In this document: positions 6,001 through 12,771 of the stretch, piece after piece | Numbering within the stretch: position 1 is the stretch's first letter | Layout of the letters: each line of letters begins with the position of its first letter | From: JBKBRC01 sp046292345 | GTDB taxonomy: Bacteria > Bacteroidota > Rhodothermia > Rhodothermales > Rubricoccaceae | NCBI GenBank assembly: GCA_046292345.1 | Contig: JBKBRC010000047.1 | Span: 1-17,026 of the forward strand | Reading direction: 5' to 3' | Length of the DNA: 17,026 nt | Made by a program: the position numbers and the translations under genes | The notes under the pieces: model-generated | Database searches by the model: none | What the model saw: the letters and a program-made list of their open reading frames with translations, nothing else | What the model was told of the DNA's origin: nothing

Positions 6001-7364
6001 TGCGCGAACAGGTCGGCGAACTCGTTCTCGAAGGCGGCCACGAGCGCGCGGGGGTCCGGCACGTAGGCCGCGTCGGCGGCAATGCCGACGCGGACGGCGC
6101 CGTCGTAGCTGAGAATGCTTACGCCCAGCCCGATGTCGCCTGCCTGCGGCACCCAGAACATGATCGTGCGGATGGGCGCGCCCATCATGTGCAGGCGGCG
6201 GTCCGGGCCGGGCACGTTCGTCATCACGGCCGAGGCCTTGGCGCTGAACAGGCCGAGCACGATGCGGTGCACCCAGCGCGGCGCGATCCCGATCGACTGC
6301 AGGATGCCGAACACGACGGCGGGCTCGGCCGAAGCCTTGATGGCGTCCATGCTGGCCTTGAGGCGGCGCAGGCGCGCCGGCGCGCTACGCTCCCCGAGCG
6401 GCAGTGGCAGGAAGACGAGCCCGAAGGCATTGCCGAGTTCGTGCGCCCGCTCGAGCGGACGCACGTTGAACGGCACGGCCGCGCGGATCTCGACGCCGCG
6501 CGTGTCGTCGCCGCGCGCGTCGAGGTAGCGGCGGAGGGCGCCCGTGGCGGCGGCGAGCAGGACGTCGTTGATCTTGGCACCCGTCGCGCGCGCGACGGCG
6601 CGCACGTCGGCGAGCGCGAGCGCGCGCGTCCACGCGGCGCGCTTGATGCGCGTCACCCCGCCCTTGAAGCACGTCGGCGAGTCGGCCGGCATCGCGAGCA
6701 GGTGCCCGAGCGCGAGCCCGACCCTGCCGCCCCCCCGGAACGCCTCTGCGACGCGGCTCGGCTGACGCGCGAGCGCGGCCGTGTTGCGCGCCGCGGCGGC
6801 GAGCGTGCGCCCGAGGCGGCGCGGCAGCGGGGACGCCGGGCGCCGGGCGGGAAGCGCCGGGGCTGCGTCCGCCGGCGAGCCGCCCCCGGGAGCGCCCACA
6901 AACTCGTCCATGGACGAAAGGACGACGTGCATGAGCGCGATGCCGTCGCCGATGACGTGGTGCAGGCGGACCACGAGCGCCGAGCCGCCATCTACGCCGT
7001 GCATCAGGTACATCTCCCACGGCGGCTTGTCGAAGGAGAGCTGGGTGCTCATCTGGCGGCTGACGAACGCCTCGAGCGCGGCCTTGCCGCCCGGCGCCGG
7101 GAGGGCGGTCTCGAACACGTGCCGGTCTACGTCGAAGCGGGCGTCTGGCACCCACCACACGCCCGCGCCGCGCCGTTCGACGCGCATCCGGAAGCGGTTG
7201 AAGGGGAGCAGGCGCTCGGTCACGAACCGGCACAGCGCCGCGCGCTCGAGCCGCCCCTCGAACTGCACCACGCCCGTGATCGTCATCGGGTTCGTGGGCG
7301 ACTCCATGCGGAACCACGCCACGTCGGCAGGGGCCATGCGGAACGGAGCGAGGTGGGCAGACAT
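5949..7364 (-). CDS. WS/DGAT-family acyltransferase (wax ester synthase/diacylglycerol acyltransferase)
   Basis: A 471-residue enzyme, close to the usual 450-480 of the family, which transfers an acyl group from acyl-CoA to a fatty alcohol or diacylglycerol to make neutral storage lipid at the membrane face. The catalytic HHxxxDG motif is present as HHVIGDG (135-141). It is preceded by the PPWEMYL segment (114-120) and followed by KINDVLLAA in the second half and TNVPGP in the C-terminal domain. The ATG at 7362-7364 places the conserved MAPADVAWFRME segment at residues 10-21, as in relatives; longer extensions are unsupported. The C-terminus ends in DAAP repeated three times, encoded by a 12-bp tandem repeat shared with the opposite-strand gene. 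It lies 86 bases downstream of rlmN on the same strand. Substrate preference cannot be read from sequence. Confidence 0.92.
   Translation of the reverse strand: MSAHLAPFRMAPADVAWFRMESPTNPMTITGVVQFEGRLERAALCRFVTERLLPFNRFRMRVERRGAGVWWVPDARFDVDRHVFETALPAPGGKAALEAFVSRQMSTQLSFDKPPWEMYLMHGVDGGSALVVRLHHVIGDGIALMHVVLSSMDEFVGAPGGGSPADAAPALPARRPASPLPRRLGRTLAAAARNTAALARQPSRVAEAFRGGGRVGLALGHLLAMPADSPTCFKGGVTRIKRAAWTRALALADVRAVARATGAKINDVLLAAATGALRRYLDARGDDTRGVEIRAAVPFNVRPLERAHELGNAFGLVFLPLPLGERSAPARLRRLKASMDAIKASAEPAVVFGILQSIGIAPRWVHRIVLGLFSAKASAVMTNVPGPDRRLHMMGAPIRTIMFWVPQAGDIGLGVSILSYDGAVRVGIAADAAYVPDPRALVAAFENEFADLFAHYVRSDAAPDAAPDAAP
5953..5988. repeat. 12-bp tandem repeat, three units, coding on both strands
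   Basis: Three identical units of ggcgccgcgtcc begin at 5953, 5965 and 5977. On the plus strand they encode GAAS three times near the end of the DUF2188-like protein; on the minus strand they encode DAAP three times at the end of the acyltransferase. Each unit begins with the self-complementary ggcgcc, so the array can also fold into hairpins between these convergent genes. Confidence 0.95.
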
Positions 7365-7450
7365 GGGAGGCGGGCGCGTCGGAGGGCGAAGAAACGCGCG
7401 GCGGCGATGCGCCGCAAGGGGTTCCGCGCGCCCCGCGCTCCGCGTCCGGC

Positions 7451-8557
7451 TCAGCCCGTCGCGTCCGGCACCTCGTCCTCTCGTACGGCCAGTTGCCCGC
7501 AGGCGGCGTCGATGTCCTGCCCGCGGCTGCGGCGGACGGTGACGCGGACGCCCTTGCGCACGAGCACGCCGATGAAGCGCTCGAGCGTCGCCTCGTCGGT
7601 CGAGCGGAAGCCTGTCCCCTCGACGGGGTTGTACATGATCAGGTTGACCTTGCTCGGCGCCCACCGGGCCACGCGCGCCAGGTGCGCCGCGTCGCGCTCG
7701 GTGTCGTTGACGCCCGCGAACATGCAGTACTCGTACGTCACTGGCCGCCCGATGCGCCCGGTGTAGTAGACGACGGCCTCGCGGAGCGCGGCCAGGTCGG
7801 TCTTCTCGGAGCGGTTGACGGGCATGATGGCGCTCCGCTGCGCATCGGTGGGCGCGTGCAGGCTGATGGCCAGCCCGACGGCGGGCGCGCGGCCCTGCGC
7901 GACGTCGTCGGCGAGCTGCCGGATGCGCCGCGCCAGGCCGACCGTCGAGACCGTCAGGCGGCGCGGGGCCAGGCCGAGGCCCTCGGTGATCAGGCCGGCG
8001 CTCTTGACGACGGCCGCGTAGTTCTGCATGGGCTCGCCCATGCCCATGTAGACGACGTTGGTGAGGCCGCGTCCGAAGCGCGCGCGCGCGAGCGCATCCA
8101 TGGCGCGCGCCTGGTCTGCGATCTGCCCGGCCGAGAGGTTCTCCTGGAAGCCCATCAGGCCGGTGGCGCAGAAGTGGCAGCCCATCGCGCAGCCGACCTG
8201 GCTCGAGACGCAGGCCGTGAGGCGCCGCGCGCGGCCGTCCTCGTCGAAGTCAGGGATCAGGACGGCCTCGACGAAGCGCCCCGAGGGCAGGCGGAAGAGA
8301 CTCTTGACGGTCTGGTCAGTGGCCGTTTGGCGGCGGACCTCCGCGAGCGTGCCGAGCGAGGCCGAGGCGGCGAGGCGCTCGCGGAAGGCGCGCGGGAGGT
8401 CTGTCATCGCCTCGAACGAGGTGGCGCCTTTCTCGTGCACCCACGCGAAGAGCTGCCGCCCGCGGAAGGGCGGCTCGCCGAGCGAGACGGCGAGCGCCTC
8501 GAGCTCGGCGCGGTCGAGCGCGCGGAGGTCGGGCAGGGCGGGGGAGGAGGCAGGCAT
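7451..8557 (-). CDS. rlmN: Dual-specificity 23S rRNA/tRNA (adenine-C2) methyltransferase RlmN
   Basis: Radical SAM enzyme that methylates C2 of adenosine 2503 in 23S rRNA and of adenosine 37 in a subset of tRNAs, affecting ribosomal fidelity and drug sensitivity. The 368-residue protein has the [4Fe-4S]-binding CxxxCxxC motif (Cys123, Cys127, Cys130) and both mechanistic cysteines of the family: Cys116 in CVSSQ and Cys353 in AACGQL. Further hallmarks are the SAM-binding GMGEPMQNY block (172-180), SLHAPTD (232-238) and NLIMYNPVEGTGF (305-317). I chose the ATG at 8555-8557, which places the conserved PPFRGRQLFAWVH segment at residues 29-41; an in-frame upstream extension is Pro/Arg-rich and unlike the family. 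It faces away from the exported-protein gene. The acyltransferase gene follows 86 bases downstream and may share its transcript. Confidence 0.97.
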   Translation of the reverse strand: MPASSPALPDLRALDRAELEALAVSLGEPPFRGRQLFAWVHEKGATSFEAMTDLPRAFRERLAASASLGTLAEVRRQTATDQTVKSLFRLPSGRFVEAVLIPDFDEDGRARRLTACVSSQVGCAMGCHFCATGLMGFQENLSAGQIADQARAMDALARARFGRGLTNVVYMGMGEPMQNYAAVVKSAGLITEGLGLAPRRLTVSTVGLARRIRQLADDVAQGRAPAVGLAISLHAPTDAQRSAIMPVNRSEKTDLAALREAVVYYTGRIGRPVTYEYCMFAGVNDTERDAAHLARVARWAPSKVNLIMYNPVEGTGFRSTDEATLERFIGVLVRKGVRVTVRRSRGQDIDAACGQLAVREDEVPDATG

Positions 8558-8660
8558 GGGGGGAGGCGCGCGCGCCCGTCCGGGCAGATTCGGCGCAGGA
8601 CGAAGATCGGGCAGGGACGCGCGCGACGGATGAAGGCCGGGGGAGATCCCGTCCAAGATG

Positions 8661-8690
8661 CGCCGGCCCGGTGCCGGCGCGCCGGCCCGG
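8661..8690. repeat. 11-bp direct repeat in the rlmN/exported-protein divergent region
   Basis: The sequence cgccggcccgg occurs at 8661-8671 and again at 8680-8690, in a run of overlapping GC-only palindromes. It lies in the 200-base divergent spacer between rlmN and the exported-protein gene. It could be an operator-like element or simple GC-rich drift; nothing decides between them. Confidence 0.4.
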
Positions 8691-8724
8691 GCCGGAGGCT
8701 CGGAGGGACGGGCGACCGGCGCCG

Positions 8725-8731
8725 TAGCTTG
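8725..8731 (+). promoter_or_regulatory. Possible promoter core (tagcttg) upstream of the exported-protein gene
   Basis: The string gtagcttg sits 26 bases before the ATG at 8758, in otherwise G/C-dominated DNA. A nearly identical string, gtaccttg, sits 29 bases before the asnB start. Both resemble the TAnnTTTG-type -7 element of Bacteroidota promoters. I see no matching upstream -33 element, so this is tentative. Confidence 0.3.
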
Positions 8732-8757
8732 CCGCCTGTGCCTCCGTCGCTCCTGCC

Positions 8758-9342
8758 ATGCGCCTTCTGCTGCTCCTGTTCGTCTTGCTCGCGCCGTCCG
8801 TCGCCGCGGCGCAGGTCTACTCGGCGCTCTACCTGCCGTTCTCAGGCACGGACGAAGGCTGCCGCAACGAATACCGCACGACGAGCGCCGTGAACGCGCA
8901 CTCGGCCGCGACCGAGCAGAGCGCGACGATCCGCGTCGTGCTGGCCAACCGGCTCATCGAGTGGAACGACTACGACGAGGTGCTGACGGCCGTCGTCGAG
9001 CCCGGGCTGGCGCGCGCGCGGCGAGCGGCCGAGGTGCGCCTCGTGCCGGCGCGGCTCTCGGCGCAGGCAGCGCAGGCGCGCACGCTGCGCGTGCCCGAGG
9101 GCGGCGCCGTGACCGTGCTCGCCTACGCCGGCGGGGGCGAGGCGCTCGTGGTCGAGGGCGGGCAGGTGTTCAGCGCGCGCCTGCCGGGAGTGTTCACGGG
9201 CGCCTCGGCCGCAGACGCCTTCGCGCTCGAGCGCACGCCGGTGACCGAGACGTGGCTCCGCCTCGTGCCGCGCGAGGACCGCCCGGCGGCGTGGCTCAAC
9301 GCGAGCCAGGCCGGCGTAGTGCAGACGGGCGTGCGGTGCTGA
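8758..9342 (+). CDS. Exported protein of unknown function
   Basis: A 194-residue protein with a textbook signal peptide: Arg2, a run of leucines, then VAAAQ with likely cleavage after Ala18. The mature part (about 176 residues) has only two cysteines, Cys35 and the C-terminal Cys194, which could pair. It includes a strand-rich stretch around 105-150 (LRVPEGGAVTVLAYAGGG, then ALVVEGGQVFSA) and a final TETWLRLVPREDRPAAWLNAS segment reminiscent of the end of SH3-like domains, though I do not call one. The ATG start is well supported by the signal peptide. It stands alone: divergent from rlmN, followed by a hairpin, and 237 bases before asnB. I recognise no family. Confidence 0.82.
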   Translation: MRLLLLLFVLLAPSVAAAQVYSALYLPFSGTDEGCRNEYRTTSAVNAHSAATEQSATIRVVLANRLIEWNDYDEVLTAVVEPGLARARRAAEVRLVPARLSAQAAQARTLRVPEGGAVTVLAYAGGGEALVVEGGQVFSARLPGVFTGASAADAFALERTPVTETWLRLVPREDRPAAWLNASQAGVVQTGVRC

Positions 9343-9345
9343 GCG

Positions 9346-9376
9346 GCGCCGGGCCCTGGCCGGTTGCGCCCGGCGC
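9346..9376 (+). terminator. Candidate terminator hairpin after the exported-protein gene
   Basis: A perfect 9-bp stem, gcgccgggc at 9346-9354 and gcccggcgc at 9368-9376, encloses a 13-base loop and starts three bases after the stop codon at 9340-9342. There is no T-tract after it, so strength as an intrinsic terminator is uncertain, but position and symmetry fit the end of a one-gene transcript. Confidence 0.45.
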
Positions 9377-9543
9377 GCGGTTGAGTCTGAAGGACCGTCG
9401 CCGATACCCGCTGCCGGGACGCCCCGCCGGTACCCGTCGCCGATGCTTCGCTGCTCGGTGGCGTGGCCGTCCCGGGCCGTCGCCCGCGCGAAAGGCCACA
9501 CAACCTTCCCAGAGCAGGCGCCTGAGGCGCCCGCCGCGCCGCG

Positions 9544-9550
9544 TACCTTG
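9544..9550 (+). promoter_or_regulatory. Possible promoter core (taccttg) upstream of asnB
   Basis: The string gtaccttg ends 29 bases before the asnB ATG. It matches the gtagcttg upstream of the exported-protein gene at similar spacing, hinting at a shared -7-like element. A ggcgcc-tga-ggcgcc inverted repeat at 9517-9531 lies just upstream and could be a regulator site or a terminator remnant. No second promoter box is evident. Confidence 0.3.
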
Positions 9551-9579
9551 ACGCGCCCTTCTTTTGCCCGCCTCCTCCC

Positions 9580-11481
9580 ATGTGCGGATTCGCTGCCGCC
9601 TTCGCCTACCGCGCCCCGGCCCTCGGCGCCCATGCCGGCCGTGACGCGCTCGGTCGCGCGGCCGAGCGCATGGCCCGCCGCGGCCCCGACGGCGAGGGGG
9701 TCTGGACGAGCGACGACGGCCGCGCCGGCCTCGCCCACCGCCGCCTGGCCATCATCGACCTCTCGGAGGCCGGCGCACAGCCCATGGTCGCCGAGGCGCC
9801 GGACGACGGGGGTGCCGGCGGCGAGGCGCGCGCCGAGGGCGCGCTCCGGATCGTCTTCAACGGCGAGATCTACAACTACCGCGCGCTCCGGGCCGCGCTC
9901 GAGGCCGAGGGGCAGCACTTCCGCTCAGACTCCGACACCGAGGTCATCCTCCACCTCTACCGCCGCCACGGGGCGGCGCTCGCGGGGCTCCTGCGCGGCA
10001 TGTTCGCGTTCGCGCTCTACGACGAGGCGCGCGGCGGCGTCCTGCTCGCGCGCGACCCCTACGGCATCAAGCCGCTCTACCTCGCCGACGACGGGCACAC
10101 GCTGCGCGCAGCCTCGCAGGTGAAGGCGCTCCTCGCCATGGGCGGCGTCGACACGGCGCCCGACCCGGCCGGGCACGCGGGGTTCTTCGCCTTCGGCTTC
10201 GTGCCCGAGCCGCACACGCTCTACCGCGGCATCCGCGCGCTTCCCCCCGGCACGACGCTCTGGGCCGACGCGCGCGGCGCCGGCATGCCGCAGCCGTTCG
10301 CGTCGGTCGAGGAGGCCCTTGGCAAGGCCGCCGCCTACCCGGCGCCGGTCGGACCGGACGAGGCGCGTGCCGCCCTCCGCGAGGCGCTCCTCGACACCGT
10401 CCGCGCCCACCTTGTCGCCGACGTGCCTGTGGGCGTCTTCCTTTCCTCGGGTCTGGACTCGGCCACGCTTGCCGCGCTTGCCGCCGAGGCCGGCGGCGAC
10501 CTGCGCACCGTCACGCTCGGCTTCGACGAGTACGCCGGCACGCCCGACGACGAGGTCCCGCTCGCCGAGGCCGTCGCGGCCCACTACGGCGCCGCGCACA
10601 CGACCGTCCGCGTCGGGCGCGCCGGCTTCGAGGCGCACCTCGCCGCGTTCCTCGACGCGATGGACCAGCCGAGCATGGACGGGCTCAACTCGTTCCTCGT
10701 CAGCTACGCCGCGCGCGAGGCCGGGCTCAAGGTGGCGCTCTCGGGCGTGGGCGGGGACGAGCTCTTCGGCGGCTACCCGAGCTTCGCCGAGGTGCCGCGT
10801 CTCGTCCGCGCGGCCGGTCGTGTGCCGGGTGCGGGGGCGCTTGGGCCGGCGCTGCGCGCGCTCGCGGCCCCCATCGCCGCGCGTGTCACCTCGCCCAAGT
10901 ACGCCGGCCTGCTCGAGTACGGGACGGACTTCGGCGGGGCGTACCTGCTGCGGCGTGCGCTGCACGCGCCGTGGGAGCTACCGCGCGTGATGGACCCCGA
11001 CCTGGCCCGCGAGGGCTGGGCCGCGCTCGAAGCCCGCGCGCGCCTCGCCGCGACGGCCGCCGCCATCCCCGGCGAGGGTCCCGCCGCCGCGCACCTCCGC
11101 GTGAGCGCGCTCGAGTCCACGTGGTACATGCGCAGCCAACTCCTCCGGGACACCGACTGGGCCTCGATGGCGCATTCGCTCGAGGTTCGCACCCCGCTCG
11201 TGGACTGGGCGCTCCTGCGCGCCGTGGCGCCGCTCATCGCGCGGCAACCCGGGCTGGGCAAGCGCGCGCTGGCCGAGACGCCGGCGCGCGCGCTCCCGCC
11301 GGCCCTTCTGAACCGGCCGAAGACCGGCTTCACGACCCCCGTGCGCCGGTGGGCCGCGGAGGCCGGGCTCGCGCCCGAAGCGCGCGGACAGCGCGGATGG
11401 GCGCAGTTTGTATATGAAAACATGACCGGGCTCGCCCGTTCGGAATCCGAAGCCGACGCCCGCGCGTCCGTGCCCGCGTGA
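9580..11481 (+). CDS. asnB: Asparagine synthase (glutamine-hydrolysing)-type amidotransferase of a glycan locus
   Basis: A 633-residue two-domain enzyme. The N-terminal class II glutaminase domain starts MCGF with the nucleophile Cys2 and has NGEIYN (94-99) and SDTE (118-121) for glutamine binding and ammonia release. The C-terminal synthetase domain has the ATP-binding PP-loop SSGLDS (289-294) and SGVGGDELFGGY (388-399). Glutamine-derived ammonia is passed to an adenylated carboxylate, classically aspartate. In polysaccharide loci such paralogues amidate sugar acids, and its coupling to a glycosyltransferase gene (GTGA overlap at 11478-11481) supports that reading as an inference. A Gly/Asp/Glu-rich insert lies at 73-88. 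The ATG at 9580 is fixed because Cys2 must follow the initiator methionine. No Shine-Dalgarno sequence is seen. Confidence 0.92.
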   Translation: MCGFAAAFAYRAPALGAHAGRDALGRAAERMARRGPDGEGVWTSDDGRAGLAHRRLAIIDLSEAGAQPMVAEAPDDGGAGGEARAEGALRIVFNGEIYNYRALRAALEAEGQHFRSDSDTEVILHLYRRHGAALAGLLRGMFAFALYDEARGGVLLARDPYGIKPLYLADDGHTLRAASQVKALLAMGGVDTAPDPAGHAGFFAFGFVPEPHTLYRGIRALPPGTTLWADARGAGMPQPFASVEEALGKAAAYPAPVGPDEARAALREALLDTVRAHLVADVPVGVFLSSGLDSATLAALAAEAGGDLRTVTLGFDEYAGTPDDEVPLAEAVAAHYGAAHTTVRVGRAGFEAHLAAFLDAMDQPSMDGLNSFLVSYAAREAGLKVALSGVGGDELFGGYPSFAEVPRLVRAAGRVPGAGALGPALRALAAPIAARVTSPKYAGLLEYGTDFGGAYLLRRALHAPWELPRVMDPDLAREGWAALEARARLAATAAAIPGEGPAAAHLRVSALESTWYMRSQLLRDTDWASMAHSLEVRTPLVDWALLRAVAPLIARQPGLGKRALAETPARALPPALLNRPKTGFTTPVRRWAAEAGLAPEARGQRGWAQFVYENMTGLARSESEADARASVPA

Positions 11482-12605
11482 AGATTTTCGCCCTCCTCAC
11501 CGACGCCTACGGCGGACGCGGCGGCATCGCCAAGTTCAACCGGGACCTGCTGGCCGCGCTCGCCGCGTGGCCGCCAGCCACACATGTGGAGGCGTACCCC
11601 CGGCTGATCCCGGAGCCCGTCGAGGGCGTCCCGCCGGGTGTGACGTTTTACGAGGAGGCCGCCGGCGGCAAGGACCGCTACGTGCGCGCCGTGGGCGCAC
11701 GCATCCTGCGCGGCGGCTACGACGCCGTCGTCTGCGGACACGTCAACCTGCTGCCGCTGGCGCACCTGGCGGCGGCGCGCGCGCGCGTGCCGCTCATCAC
11801 GATCGTGCACGGCGTCGAGGTCTGGGAAGCCCCGGAGGGGCGGCTCGCCTGTCGCGTACGTCGGGCCGGGCTCGCGCGCTCGGCGGCCGTCGTGGCCGTC
11901 TCGGACTTCACGCGCCGCCGCCTGCTCGCGTGGGCCGGTGGGCCGGGCGGGCTCGAGGCCACGCGCGCGCATGTCGTGCCCAACTGCATCGACGCGGCGC
12001 CGTTCGGGCCGGGGCCGCCACGCGCCGACCTCGTCGAGCGCTACCGGCTGCGCGGGCGGCGCGTGCTGCTCACGCTCGCGCGGCTCTCGGCCGCCGAGCA
12101 GTACAAGGGCATCGACGAGATCCTGGAGGCCCTGCCCGCGCTCACGCAGCACGTGCCCAACGTGACGTACCTCGTCTGCGGCGATGGCAACGACCGCCCG
12201 CGCCTCGAGGCGAAGGCGCGCAGCCTCGGGCTCGCCGGGCGCGTCGTGTTCACGGGCTACGTGCCCGAGGACGAGAAGGCCGACTACTATCGCCTCGCCG
12301 ATGCCTTCGCGATGCCGGGGCGCGGCGAGGGCTTCGGCATCGTGTACCTCGAGGCGATGGCCTGCGGCATCCCGGTCGTTGCCTCCGTCGCCGACGCGAG
12401 CCGCGAGGCCGTGCGAGACGGCGCACTCGGCTTCGTGGCCGACCCCGACGATCAGACAGGCCTGGTGACCACGCTCCGCGACGCGCTCGCGGCCCCGAAA
12501 AAGGTCCCGCCCGGCCTGGCGTACTTTTCGCCGGAACGCTTCACGCAGCGCTGGCACGAAGTGCTGGACCGCGTGTTCTTGCTCTCCCCCGAGCCCGTCA
12601 CTTGA
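11478..12605 (+). CDS. Glycosyltransferase family 4 (GT-B fold)
   Basis: A 375-residue GT-B glycosyltransferase of the GT4 type, a retaining transferase that adds a sugar from a nucleotide sugar to a growing lipid-linked glycan at the cytoplasmic membrane face. The N-terminal half has the glycine-rich DAYGGRGGIAKFNRDLL segment (9-25) and TIVHGVEVWE (108-117). The C-terminal donor domain has ARLSAAEQYKGID (201-213) and the EX7E element EGFGIVYLE with Glu284 and Glu292. Translation starts at the GTG at 11478, overlapping the asnB stop as GTGA, and the protein begins with the expected MKIFALLTD strand. It is the last gene with host-like very high G+C; the composition drops directly after its stop. 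Donor and acceptor sugars cannot be inferred. Confidence 0.93.
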   Translation: MKIFALLTDAYGGRGGIAKFNRDLLAALAAWPPATHVEAYPRLIPEPVEGVPPGVTFYEEAAGGKDRYVRAVGARILRGGYDAVVCGHVNLLPLAHLAAARARVPLITIVHGVEVWEAPEGRLACRVRRAGLARSAAVVAVSDFTRRRLLAWAGGPGGLEATRAHVVPNCIDAAPFGPGPPRADLVERYRLRGRRVLLTLARLSAAEQYKGIDEILEALPALTQHVPNVTYLVCGDGNDRPRLEAKARSLGLAGRVVFTGYVPEDEKADYYRLADAFAMPGRGEGFGIVYLEAMACGIPVVASVADASREAVRDGALGFVADPDDQTGLVTTLRDALAAPKKVPPGLAYFSPERFTQRWHEVLDRVFLLSPEPVT

Positions 12606-12771
12606 GCGTCCCCACGGTGTCGTGAAGCCGAGCGATTGATACGCGTTCTGATTACATGTAAGCGTCGATTCGTCTGGCAGTCACCCCTCGCATTGCGGTG
12701 GTGGGTCTGTTGATAGTGGCAAACCTTACTCCGTCCCGCTCCCTCTTGTTCTTCTGCTTCGGCACGCTTGC
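12606..12771 (+). promoter_or_regulatory. AT-richer intergenic segment with a 10-bp palindrome; probable promoter region
   Basis: This 166-base gap separates the GC-rich asnB/glycosyltransferase pair from the lower-GC exporter gene. It contains the perfect palindrome ttacatgtaa at 12652-12661, a possible regulator site. There are also two TTGATA hexamers, at 12636-12641 and 12710-12715, that could be -35-like boxes, but neither is followed at proper spacing by a convincing -10. I see no coding potential. Promoter activity is inferred from the composition change and start of a new gene block. Confidence 0.35.

Noticed and set aside
7365..7450. GC-rich inverted repeats between rlmN and the acyltransferase gene as a terminator
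   Set aside because: Stems are only four or five base pairs with mismatches and no T-tract, no more than expected by chance at this composition.
5517..7766. A 749-codon open frame on the plus strand opposite the acyltransferase gene
   Set aside because: Low-complexity Arg/Ala/Gly composition and complete overlap with the WS/DGAT coding sequence mark it as a shadow frame.
11407..11421. AT-rich patch (ttt gta tat gaa aac) near the end of asnB as a possible internal promoter
   Set aside because: It encodes an ordinary FVYEN segment in frame, lies within the gene, and no spacing-appropriate second element is seen. The downstream gene is coupled by GTGA overlap, so a separate promoter is not needed.
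10773..12557. A 594-codon open frame on the minus strand opposite asnB and the GT4 gene
   Set aside because: Both plus-strand genes have strong catalytic motifs and coupled starts; the antisense translation has none.
12606..12635. Short hairpin (cacg-gtgt-cgtg) after the first GT4 gene as a terminator
   Set aside because: A four-base-pair stem is too weak and there is no T-tract.
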